Below, in pieces: positions 51,497 to 58,632 of a stretch of DNA of 64,000 nt. Origin of the DNA: JALELF01 sp964473455 (GTDB taxonomy: Bacteria > Bacillota_I > Bacilli_A > RF39 > UBA660). The number at the start of each line of letters is the position of its first letter. Position 1 is the stretch's first letter. The stretch is from assembly GCA_964473455.1 (NCBI GenBank), contig CAYYQX010000004.1:1-64000 (forward strand). Reading direction: 5' to 3'. The notes under the pieces are model-generated. The model had not been told where the DNA came from and did not search any database. It saw only the letters and a program-made list of their open reading frames with translations. The position numbers were made by a program, and so were the translations under genes.

Positions 51497-51813
51497 TTAC
51501 TTAATTAAGATAGCGGAGTTCTTATGAAAAATATTTAGTTTAATATATTTATTTGATTATTTACTTTTGCTAATACGAATAATATTTCTAAAAATTTATT
51601 ATTCTAATCTTAGTTAAGTAAGTATTTTCACAATTGTGAGCAAGAGAGAAACTTGCGAGGAAAGGTTCCCGTAAAGTGCTGATAACATTTTATTGATTAT
51701 TATAGTTAGTTTAGATGTTAATTATTATTAATATTTATTACTAAATTATAATGGTTGGAATTTTTTCTCAAAAAACTTAAAACGATTTGTTTTATCAGAA
51801 TAGGTCGTTTTTT
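51497..51813 (+). ncRNA. Probable structured non-coding RNA of unknown family
   Basis: The 430-base gap between ffh and recG has no credible reading frame but has a promoter, structure and a terminator. TTACTTAATTAAGA (51497-51510) pairs with TCTTAGTTAAGTAA (51608-51621), closing a long arm. A hairpin GCAAG/CTTGC (51640-51656) follows, then a noticeably G+C-richer segment (51657-51684, containing GAGGAAAG and GTGCTGA). AAAACGAT/GTCGTTTT with T-run ends it. I do not find the SRP tetraloop motif, tmRNA ends, the full RNase P core, or a known riboswitch core. About 315 nt as a stand-alone transcript. Confidence 0.6.
51779..51813 (+). terminator. Terminator of the orphan RNA
   Basis: AAAACGAT (51779-51786) and GTCGTTTT (51804-51811) form a stem with one G-U pair, followed by T residues. 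Confidence 0.65.
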
Positions 51814-51826
51814 ATTGCCCCAAAAA

Positions 51827-51840
51827 CGAACAAATGTATT
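51827..51840 (+). promoter_or_regulatory. LexA operator of recG
   Basis: CGAACAAATGTATT overlaps the first bases of the recG -35. The left half is a perfect Bacillus-type LexA half site; the right half is degenerate. Confidence 0.6.
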
Positions 51841-51867
51841 TACAATGGTTTAATTATATTATATAAT
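51839..51867 (+). promoter_or_regulatory. recG promoter
   Basis: TTTACA (51839-51844) and TATAAT (51862-51867) are 17 bases apart; TAGGAG precedes the ATG. Confidence 0.8.
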
Positions 51868-51884
51868 TTTTTTAGGAGATCAAT

Positions 51885-53840
51885 ATGATAAGCAAACCAA
51901 AAACACTAAAATTATTAGAAAAGCTAAATATAAGAACAGATACTGAACTGTTAGAATATTATCCTTTTAGATACGATATTATTCAAAGAAGTGATATTAA
52001 TAGTCTTAGTCAAGACGATAATATCACGATAGATGGTATAGTAGAAGGAGTTCCTTTAGTTTATTATATAAGTAGAAATTTAAATAAAATGACTTTTAAA
52101 ATAAATGCTTCAGATAATTTATATAACGTAATTATTTATAATAGAGCTTTTTACAAGAGTAATATAAAAAGTGGAATTACTGTGACTGTTATAGGAAAAT
52201 TTGACAAAATACATAATACAATAGTGGCAAGCAACATGGAATTAAAACCATTAAATGAAATTCCAAGAATAAGTCCAATTTACCACACAACTCTTGGTAT
52301 AACTAGTAAACAGATTAATTATTATGTTAAAAAAGTAAAGTTAAAGCTGGAAGAATTATTACCAAAATATCTGGTTGAAAAATATAAATTATATTCGAAA
52401 AACAAAAGTGTTTTTATAGTTCACAATCCAACAGATGTAAACACTTTAAAAAAAGCTCGATTGACTTTAAAGTATGAAGAATTATTTTTATTCATGTTGA
52501 AAGTGAATTATTTAAGATTAAATAAAAACATTATTGGTTTAAAAAGAAGAGAGTGCAAAACAGAAGTAGAAGATTTGATAAGTCATTTACCTTTTGAACT
52601 AACAAAAGATCAAAAAACGGCAATAGATGAAATATATGAAGACTTAATAAGCAACAAAAGAATGAATAGATTGCTACAAGGGGATGTTGGTAGTGGAAAA
52701 ACCATTGTTAGTTTTATTGCTACATATATAAACTTTTTAAGCGGATATCAAACAGCCTTAATGGCTCCAACTGAAATACTTGCTCTTCAACACTACAACA
52801 ATGCCAAAAGGCTTTTTGGCAAAGATGTTAAGATAGGTTTATTAACGGGAAAGCTAAAGTTAAAAGAGAAACAAGAAATATATAAAAAACTAAATCAGGG
52901 AGAAATAGATGTTATAATCGGAACGCATGCTCTTTTTACTAATAATGTTGAATATAAAAACTTAGGTTTAGTAATAACAGATGAGCAACACCGTTTTGGG
53001 GTTTTACAAAGACTGAATTTAAAAAACAAAGGAATGATACCAGATATTTTATATATGAGTGCGACCCCAATTCCAAGAACGTATGCTTTGACTTTATACG
53101 GAGATATGGATGTTTCAAATATAAAAACAATGCCAAAAGGTAGAAAAGAAATTATAACTTTGATAAAAAAAGAAAATGAAATGAAAGATGTTTTAAAACT
53201 GATTCATCAAGAGCTTCTTTTAAAACATCAAATATATGTAATTGCTCCTTTAATAGAAGAAAGTGAAAAAGTAGATTTACAAAATGTTTATGATTTAGCA
53301 GAAAAGTTTAATCAAGCTTTTGGTAAAATATGTAGTATTGGGATTATGCACGGCAAAATGAGTAATGCTGAAAAAGATAAGACAATGGATAAATTTAAAA
53401 AAAACGAGATATCAATTTTAATCTCAACAACAGTTATTGAAGTTGGAGTAGATGTTCCTAACGCTACGACAATGGTTATATTTGATAGTTTTAAATTTGG
53501 TCTTTCAACGCTTCACCAATTAAGAGGAAGAGTTGGCAGAAGTGATTTACAATCTTATTGCGTTTTAATAACCAATAAAGATAGAAAAAGGTTAGATATC
53601 CTTGTAGAAACAAATGATGGTTTTAAAATAAGCGAAGAAGATTTTTTATTAAGAGGAAGTGGCGACATGTTTGGCTTTAAGCAAAGTGGCGATATGAATT
53701 TTAAAATAGCTAACATTAAAATGGATTATGAGTTATTATTAAAAGCTAAAGAAGATAGTTTAAAATATTTAGAAAGTAAAGAATATTTAAATAACGAAAG
53801 TATCAAAAAAATGTTAATAGTGGATACAGATTTAAATTAA
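51885..53840 (+). CDS. recG: ATP-dependent DNA helicase RecG
   Basis: A 651-residue helicase that remodels stalled replication forks. The N-terminal wedge/OB domain (about 1-220) includes TIDGIVEG; the superfamily 2 core has QGDVGSGKTIVSF (Walker A), MAPTEILALQHY, ITDEQHRFGVLQR (motif II DEQH), MSATPIPRT, STTVIEVGVDVPNA and HQLRGRVGRS. Length is slightly shorter than usual. It has its own promoter with a LexA-like site, suggesting SOS induction. It follows the orphan RNA terminator directly. Confidence 0.96.
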   Translation: MISKPKTLKLLEKLNIRTDTELLEYYPFRYDIIQRSDINSLSQDDNITIDGIVEGVPLVYYISRNLNKMTFKINASDNLYNVIIYNRAFYKSNIKSGITVTVIGKFDKIHNTIVASNMELKPLNEIPRISPIYHTTLGITSKQINYYVKKVKLKLEELLPKYLVEKYKLYSKNKSVFIVHNPTDVNTLKKARLTLKYEELFLFMLKVNYLRLNKNIIGLKRRECKTEVEDLISHLPFELTKDQKTAIDEIYEDLISNKRMNRLLQGDVGSGKTIVSFIATYINFLSGYQTALMAPTEILALQHYNNAKRLFGKDVKIGLLTGKLKLKEKQEIYKKLNQGEIDVIIGTHALFTNNVEYKNLGLVITDEQHRFGVLQRLNLKNKGMIPDILYMSATPIPRTYALTLYGDMDVSNIKTMPKGRKEIITLIKKENEMKDVLKLIHQELLLKHQIYVIAPLIEESEKVDLQNVYDLAEKFNQAFGKICSIGIMHGKMSNAEKDKTMDKFKKNEISILISTTVIEVGVDVPNATTMVIFDSFKFGLSTLHQLRGRVGRSDLQSYCVLITNKDRKRLDILVETNDGFKISEEDFLLRGSGDMFGFKQSGDMNFKIANIKMDYELLLKAKEDSLKYLESKEYLNNESIKKMLIVDTDLN

Positions 53841-53884
53841 ATTATTAAAATCATCATTATTTGTTAACAAAAAACAAAAAAGTG

Positions 53885-53893
53885 TGTTATAAT
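53885..53893 (+). promoter_or_regulatory. Extended -10 promoter of the nusA operon
   Basis: TGtTATAAT precedes a 60-base leader to rimP. Confidence 0.6.
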
Positions 53894-53908
53894 ATGGTTA
53901 CAAACAGC

Positions 53909-53932
53909 AAGAGTGGAGATTTCTCCACTCTT
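53909..53932 (+). promoter_or_regulatory. Leader hairpin before rimP
   Basis: AAGAGTGGAG and CTCCACTCTT form a perfect 10-bp stem with an ATTT loop. Only three T residues follow, so it may be an attenuator, a pause or a processing site rather than a full terminator. It would fit NusA-dependent autoregulation of this operon, which is inference. Confidence 0.55.
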
Positions 53933-53954
53933 TAAATTAGAAGGGAATAAATTT

Positions 53955-54203
53955 ATGGATATAGAAAAGATAAAAAAAACTTTAAAACCAATTATTGAAA
54001 ATGAAGGTTATGTTTTAGATAGCCTAACTTTTGAAAAAGAAGGAAAACTTAATTTTCTAAGAGTTGTTATTGATAAAGATGGTATATTAGAAATCGAAGA
54101 TTGTGTTAAAGTAAGCAATTTAATTAACCCAATACTAGATAAACAAGACCCAATAAAAGAAAATTACATACTAGATGTTTGTACAAAAGAAGAGGAGAAC
54201 TAA
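53955..54203 (+). CDS. rimP: Truncated ribosome maturation factor RimP (N-terminal domain only)
   Basis: An 82-residue protein matching the first domain of RimP: IIENEGYVLDSLTFEKEG, FLRVVIDKDG and IEDCVKVSNLINPILD. RimP helps 30S subunit assembly. Family members are about 150 residues with a second, SH3-like domain; here the chain ends just where relatives continue with LEVSSPG, reading LDVCTKEEEN and stop. The nusA start follows one base later, so there is no room for a hidden second half. The ATG at 53955 has GAAGGG upstream. First gene of the operon. Confidence 0.82.
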   Translation: MDIEKIKKTLKPIIENEGYVLDSLTFEKEGKLNFLRVVIDKDGILEIEDCVKVSNLINPILDKQDPIKENYILDVCTKEEEN

Positions 54204-54204
54204 G

Positions 54205-55296
54205 ATGAATACAGAAGAATTTAAAAAAGCTCTTCAATTACTAATTGAAGAAAAAGGAATTAGCGAAGATTATATTTATAGTGCGTTAGAACTAGCCCTA
54301 ATCTCAGCTTATAAAAAAAACTATAACTCACTTCCTAATGTTAGAGTAGAATTTGATAGAAAAACTGGAGAAATTCACTTATTTTCTTTCTTAACAGTTA
54401 AAAAAGAAAGTGAAAAAGATGAGGAAGGTAATTTAACTTTTGATAGTAGAATAGATATAACTCTTGCTAAAGCAAAAAAAATCGTTCCAAATATAAAATA
54501 TGGAGAAACTATTGAACAAGAAATAACTCCAAAAGACTTTGGACGTGTTGCTGCCGCAACAGCTAAGCAAGTTATAATTCAAAAGATAAGAGAAGCAGAA
54601 AAAAACAATATTATAGAAGCTTTTCAAGATAAACAAGATGAATTAGTTACAGGCATAGTAGCTATGGAAGATGCTTATAATTATTACATTGATTTAGGAA
54701 AAGCTCAAGGGCTTCTTCCAAAGTCAGAAATGATTCCTGATGAAAAAATAGTTATGGGAGCAAACATAAAAGTTTATATTACAAAAGTAGAAAGTGGCCC
54801 AAAAGGACCAGTTATAATCTTATCTCGTAAACACTATAATTTTGTTAAAAGACTATTTGAACTTGAAATACCTGAAGTTAATGAAGGGATTATAGTCGTA
54901 TATAGTGTTGCAAGAGAAGCAGGCATAAGAACAAAGGTGGCTGTTTATTCTGAAAACTCGAAAGTTGATCCAATAGGCTCATGTGTAGGTGAAAGGGGTT
55001 CTAGAATTGCTAACATTTTAAAAGAGTTAAATGGTGAGCGCATAGATGTTATTAGATATACAAAAGAGCCAAGTGAGTTTATTGCTAACGCTCTTTCTCC
55101 TGCTAAGAACGTTCATGTTTTAATAACTGATGTTAAGAAGCAAGAGTCAATTGTAATAGTAGACGATGATAATTTTTCTCTAGCTCTTGGTAAAAAGGGA
55201 GTAAATGTTAAGCTAGCATCCAAACTAACACATCACAAAATAGATGTTAAAACATTTGACCAGGCAAAAGAGATGGGGATTAATTTAATCGCCTAA
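54205..55296 (+). CDS. nusA: Transcription termination/antitermination factor NusA
   Basis: A 363-residue factor that binds RNA polymerase and nascent RNA. The N-terminal polymerase-binding domain (about 1-130) is followed by an S1 domain (VTGIVAMEDAYNYYIDLG, LLPKSEMIP), a first KH domain (about 225-290, with VGERGSRIANILKEL) and a second KH domain (LALGKKGVNVKLASKLT). It lacks the C-terminal acidic repeats of proteobacterial NusA, as usual for Gram-positives. GAGGAG precedes the ATG, one base after rimP. Confidence 0.96.
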   Translation: MNTEEFKKALQLLIEEKGISEDYIYSALELALISAYKKNYNSLPNVRVEFDRKTGEIHLFSFLTVKKESEKDEEGNLTFDSRIDITLAKAKKIVPNIKYGETIEQEITPKDFGRVAAATAKQVIIQKIREAEKNNIIEAFQDKQDELVTGIVAMEDAYNYYIDLGKAQGLLPKSEMIPDEKIVMGANIKVYITKVESGPKGPVIILSRKHYNFVKRLFELEIPEVNEGIIVVYSVAREAGIRTKVAVYSENSKVDPIGSCVGERGSRIANILKELNGERIDVIRYTKEPSEFIANALSPAKNVHVLITDVKKQESIVIVDDDNFSLALGKKGVNVKLASKLTHHKIDVKTFDQAKEMGINLIA

Positions 55297-55305
55297 GGAG
55301 GTAAT

Positions 55306-55563
55306 ATGAAAGTAAAAAAAGTACCTATGAGAACCTGCACTGTAACAAGAGAAAAATTACCTAAAAAAGATCTTGTTAGAGTTGTAAGAACTCCAGAGGA
55401 TACCGTTATAATTGACATAAATGGTAAAGCAAATGGTAGAGGAGCTTACCTAAAAAAAGACATTGAAGTTTTTAGAAAAGCTAAAAAAAGCCAAGTTTTA
55501 AACCGTCATTTAGAAATAGAAGTTCCAGATAAAATATACGAAGAACTAGAAAAATTAATATAG
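55306..55563 (+). CDS. ylxR: YlxR/RnpM family RNA-binding protein
   Basis: An 85-residue basic protein with VPMRTCTVTREKLPKKDLVRVVRT and NGRGAYLKK, the signatures of the DUF448 family. Bacillus members bind RNase P RNA and other RNAs. It sits between nusA and infB, its conserved position, with AAGGAGG before the ATG. The ylxQ gene that commonly follows is absent. Confidence 0.93.
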   Translation: MKVKKVPMRTCTVTREKLPKKDLVRVVRTPEDTVIIDINGKANGRGAYLKKDIEVFRKAKKSQVLNRHLEIEVPDKIYEELEKLI

Positions 55564-55578
55564 GAAGAGGTGAGATTT

Positions 55579-57666
55579 ATGATGAGTGTTTTAGAATATG
55601 CCAAAGATATTGGTAGACCCGTAGAAGAAGTATTAAAAAAATGCAAAGAATTACATATTAGTGTCACTAATGAAGATGATTTATTAGATGAAGATGCGAT
55701 TACTGAATTAGATAATACCTTAAACAGTGAAGAAGTTTTAGATGGTATAGTAGAAAAGATAATTGAAAAAAAAGACATTGAAGTTGACAATACAATCAAA
55801 AAAGAAAAACTAAAAAAGAAACCTGTTTATCAGACTAGAAAAAAACAAGAAGATTTAGCAATCAAGAAAAAAGCGATGTATAAAAACAAAGAGAAACTAG
55901 TTTCTAATACTCCTGTTGATACAGGAAAGATTGTGTCTTACAAAGAAAATATGACTATATCGGAACTTGCTAAAAACTTAGGCGTAAATGCAGCTGAATT
56001 ATTAAAAAAATTGTTTGATTTAGGTGTTGTAGCAAACGTTAATACAACTATTAACTTTGAAAACGCTGAAATTTTAGTGGTTGATTATGGTAAAGAATTA
56101 AAAAAAGAAGAAACACTAGATGTTACAAATTTTGAAGATTTTGAAATTAAAGATGAAAAAGAAAGTTTAGTTTCAAGACCTCCAGTTGTAACAATAATGG
56201 GGCATGTCGACCACGGTAAAACAACTTTGTTAGATTACATTAAAAAAACAAAAGTTGCTGAAACAGAGGCTGGTGGAATAACACAAGCAATTAGTGCTTA
56301 TCAGGTGGATGTTAATGGCAAAAAAATAACTTTTATTGATACTCCAGGGCATGCCGCTTTTACTGAAATGCGTGCAAGAGGAGCAAAAGTAACGGATATT
56401 ATCATAATTATCGTTGCTGCAGATGATGGCGTTATGCCTCAAACAAGAGAGGTTATTGATCACGCTAAAGCAGCTAATGTTCCAATAATTGTAGCTATTA
56501 ATAAGATAGACATTAAAGGAATAAAACTTGATAAAATAATGCAAGATTTGTCTGATTGCGGTCTTATGCCTGATTCTTGGGGAGGAGATACTTTATATAA
56601 TAAAATATCTGCCAAAACAGGTGAAGGTGTAGATGAGTTACTTGAAAACATTTTGCTTATTAGTGAAATGCAAGATTATAAGGCAAACCCAAACAGATAT
56701 GCTGTTGGAACAGTTATTGAAACAAGATTAGATAAACAAGTTGGTCCAGTAGTAGTAGCGTTAATAGAAAATGGAACATTAAGACTAGGGGATCCAATAG
56801 TTGTAGGAAACTTTTATGGAAAAGTTCGAACATTAAAAAATGATGTAGCCAAAGAAATAATGGAAGCAACGCCTTCAACTCCAGTTGAAGTAATAGGACT
56901 AAATGGAGTTCCTGTTGCTGGAGATAAGTTTATGGCTTTTGAATCAGAAAAGGAAGCTAGAAAAGTTTCTGAACAAAGAGCTTTAAAAAGTAAAGAAAAA
57001 GAATTAAAATGCAAAAGTAATGAAAGCTTAGATGATTTATTTTCTAAACTGCAAGAAGGTATTAAAGAACTAAACATTATTATAAAAACAGATGTTCATG
57101 GTTCGAGCGAAGCAGTAAAAGCATCTCTTGAAAAATTAAAAAGTGATAATGTTAGAATAAAAATTGTTAGAAGTGGTGTAGGAAACATTACAGAAAGTGA
57201 TGTTGTTCTTGCTAAAGCAACGAGATCTATTCTAATTGGTTTTAATGTCAAACCAAATGTTTTAGTTAGTTCTTATGCTAAAGAAAACTGCGTTGAAATA
57301 AAAATATATGATATTATTTATAAAATGATTGAAGATATTGAATCAGCGTTAAATGGGATGTTAGATCCAGTATATGAAGAAAAAATAATTGGATCAGCTC
57401 AAGTTAGAAAAATATTTAAATTTTCAAAAACAGGTATTATAGCCGGTTCTTATGTAACTGATGGATATATTAAAAGCAATAGCTTAGTTAGAGTTATGAG
57501 AGGTGGAGTAGTAATACACACTGGTAAAATTAACTCTATTCAAAGAGAAAAAGATAAAGTTAATGAAATTAAAAAAGGCTTAGAATGTGGATTAACAGTA
57601 GAAGCCTATGATGATATTAAAGTTGATGATGTATTAGAGTGTTATGAAATGGTTCAGGTAAAATAA
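55579..57666 (+). CDS. infB: Translation initiation factor IF-2
   Basis: A 695-residue GTPase that brings fMet-tRNA to the 30S subunit. A short N-terminal IF2N subdomain (VLEYAKDIGRPVEEVLKKC) and a second one (TISELAKNLGVNAAELLKKLF) precede the G domain: PPVVTIMGHVDHGKTTLLD, DTPGHAAFTEMR, AINKID. Domains II-IV follow, with DVHGSSEAVKASLEKL and TGIIAGSYVTDGYIK. The start at 55579 has GAAGAGGTGA upstream. rbfA and truB do not follow; the operon ends at a terminator. Confidence 0.96.
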   Translation: MMSVLEYAKDIGRPVEEVLKKCKELHISVTNEDDLLDEDAITELDNTLNSEEVLDGIVEKIIEKKDIEVDNTIKKEKLKKKPVYQTRKKQEDLAIKKKAMYKNKEKLVSNTPVDTGKIVSYKENMTISELAKNLGVNAAELLKKLFDLGVVANVNTTINFENAEILVVDYGKELKKEETLDVTNFEDFEIKDEKESLVSRPPVVTIMGHVDHGKTTLLDYIKKTKVAETEAGGITQAISAYQVDVNGKKITFIDTPGHAAFTEMRARGAKVTDIIIIIVAADDGVMPQTREVIDHAKAANVPIIVAINKIDIKGIKLDKIMQDLSDCGLMPDSWGGDTLYNKISAKTGEGVDELLENILLISEMQDYKANPNRYAVGTVIETRLDKQVGPVVVALIENGTLRLGDPIVVGNFYGKVRTLKNDVAKEIMEATPSTPVEVIGLNGVPVAGDKFMAFESEKEARKVSEQRALKSKEKELKCKSNESLDDLFSKLQEGIKELNIIIKTDVHGSSEAVKASLEKLKSDNVRIKIVRSGVGNITESDVVLAKATRSILIGFNVKPNVLVSSYAKENCVEIKIYDIIYKMIEDIESALNGMLDPVYEEKIIGSAQVRKIFKFSKTGIIAGSYVTDGYIKSNSLVRVMRGGVVIHTGKINSIQREKDKVNEIKKGLECGLTVEAYDDIKVDDVLECYEMVQVK

Positions 57667-57693
57667 AAAAGAAAGGGTTAAACCTTTCTTTTT
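57666..57693. terminator. Bidirectional terminator between infB and lexA
   Basis: AAAAAGAAAGG (57666-57676) and CCTTTCTTTTT (57683-57693) pair around six bases; the infB stop overlaps the left arm and the lexA stop the right arm. Confidence 0.9.
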
Positions 57694-58309
57694 AAAAACT
57701 CCTATATAAGCCAATAGCTTTTCCTAAAATAATTACTGTATTTAGAATAATTGGTTCCATATTATCGTTTTCTGGCTGCAATCTGATGTGGTCTTTTTCT
57801 TTATAAAATCTTTTAAGTGTAACCTCATTATCAGTGGTCAGTGCAACTATAATATCGCCATTTCTAGCATCGTTCTTTCTTTCTACAATAACTATATCTC
57901 CATCAAATATTCCGGCATTAATCATGCTCTCACCGCTAACATTCAAAGAAAATACTTCTTTTCCTTTAGGAATTAAATAAGCTGGAATTGAAAAAAATTC
58001 ATTTGGTCTTTCAATAGCTTCAATTGGGTTTCCAGCCGTAATTTTTCCTAATAGTGGTATTTCTACAACATCATTTTCTTTTTTTAAATATTCGTTGTCT
58101 ACCAGAACTTCAATTGTTCTGTTTTTAGCATCTTCTTTTCTAATAAAACCTTTTTTTGATAGACATTCTAAATGGGCCTGAACTGTTGCTGGAGAATTAA
58201 CACTAATTGCTTTTCCAATCTCTCTTACTGTAGGTGGATAGCCATGAGATGCAATATAGCTTTTTACAAAACTTAATACATCACTTTGACGTTTAGTTAA
58301 ATTTTCCAT
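57692..58309 (-). CDS. lexA: SOS repressor LexA
   Basis: A 205-residue repressor. The N-terminal winged helix (about 1-70) has LTKRQSDVLSFVKSYIASHGYPPTVREIG and VNSPATVQAHLECL. The C-terminal peptidase half has the Ala-Gly cleavage site in GKITAGNPIEA, the catalytic Ser in VSGESMINAGIFDGD and the Lys in VTLKRFYKE. The start MENLTKRQ is set by AGGAGGT. A LexA box overlaps its own -35, so it is autoregulated; the neighbouring gene is divergent and also carries a LexA box. Confidence 0.97.
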   Translation of the reverse strand: MENLTKRQSDVLSFVKSYIASHGYPPTVREIGKAISVNSPATVQAHLECLSKKGFIRKEDAKNRTIEVLVDNEYLKKENDVVEIPLLGKITAGNPIEAIERPNEFFSIPAYLIPKGKEVFSLNVSGESMINAGIFDGDIVIVERKNDARNGDIIVALTTDNEVTLKRFYKEKDHIRLQPENDNMEPIILNTVIILGKAIGLYRSF

Positions 58310-58329
58310 TGTACCTCCTAACTGTACAC

Positions 58330-58358
58330 ATCTTAACACAAAAGTTTGTTCTTGTCAA
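58330..58358 (-). promoter_or_regulatory. lexA promoter
   Basis: On the - strand, TTGACA (58353-58358) and TAAGAT (58330-58335) have a 17-base spacer. Confidence 0.8.
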
Positions 58359-58369
58359 ACAAATGTTTA
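58356..58369 (+). promoter_or_regulatory. LexA operator of lexA
   Basis: CAAACAAATGTTTA overlaps the lexA -35 by three bases and is nearly identical to the ruvAB site. Confidence 0.75.
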
Positions 58370-58377
58370 TGAAACGA

Positions 58378-58406
58378 TTGACACGAACCTTAGTTCGTGA
58401 TAGTAT
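58378..58406 (+). promoter_or_regulatory. Promoter of the 47-residue SOS membrane protein
   Basis: TTGACA (58378-58383) and TAGTAT (58401-58406) have a 17-base spacer that is almost entirely occupied by a LexA box. Confidence 0.85.
58384..58397 (+). promoter_or_regulatory. Perfect LexA operator
   Basis: CGAACCTTAGTTCG has exact CGAAC/GTTCG half sites (the symmetry extends one base further on each side) and fits between -35 and -10. It is the strongest LexA site in the window. Confidence 0.93.
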
Positions 58407-58429
58407 ATGTTTGTATAGAGGAGGTATTT

Positions 58430-58573
58430 ATGAAAAAGCTTTTAGAAAATTTATTCCTTGTTGGTGTTTTAGTTTTTATATTAGGTTTTGTTTATATAAA
58501 AAGTGAACCAAAAGACAGCCTTGTTATAAATGAAACAATAAATGAAGAAGTAATAATTTATAATACAAAATAA
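58430..58573 (+). CDS. Small SOS-induced membrane protein, probable division inhibitor (YneA position)
   Basis: A 47-residue protein starting MKKLLENLFLVGVLVFILGF, with one membrane helix (about residues 5-23) and a short hydrophilic tail predicted outside the cell. AGAGGAGGT precedes the ATG, and the promoter holds a perfect LexA box. It is divergent from lexA and followed by tkt and later yneF, the arrangement around Bacillus yneA, whose product blocks division during the SOS response. YneA has an extracellular LysM domain; this protein has none, so it is either a minimal functional counterpart, like other tiny SOS division inhibitors, or something unrelated. Function is inference from regulation, topology and position. 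Confidence 0.72.
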   Translation: MKKLLENLFLVGVLVFILGFVYIKSEPKDSLVINETINEEVIIYNTK

Positions 58574-58596
58574 AACTTTATCTTTTATAAAATAGT

Positions 58597-58605
58597 TGAT
58601 ATAAT
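58597..58605 (+). promoter_or_regulatory. Extended -10 promoter of tkt
   Basis: TGaTATAAT lies after the SOS mini-gene, giving tkt an SOS-independent start; AGAGGTG follows. Confidence 0.6.
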
Positions 58606-58632
58606 TATTTTATGAAAATAGAGGTGTTTTTC

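Noticed and set aside
51640..51690. RNase P RNA candidate, because GAGGAAAG and GTGCTGA occur in the order seen in Bacillus RNase P
   Set aside because: Only about 150 nt follow, the matching 3' core (ACAGAA-type segment) is not found, and the 5' arm does not fit. Kept as an unassigned RNA.
51464..51813. SRP RNA next to ffh
   Set aside because: The conserved GGAA tetraloop and the asymmetric-loop sequence of SRP RNA are not found on either strand.
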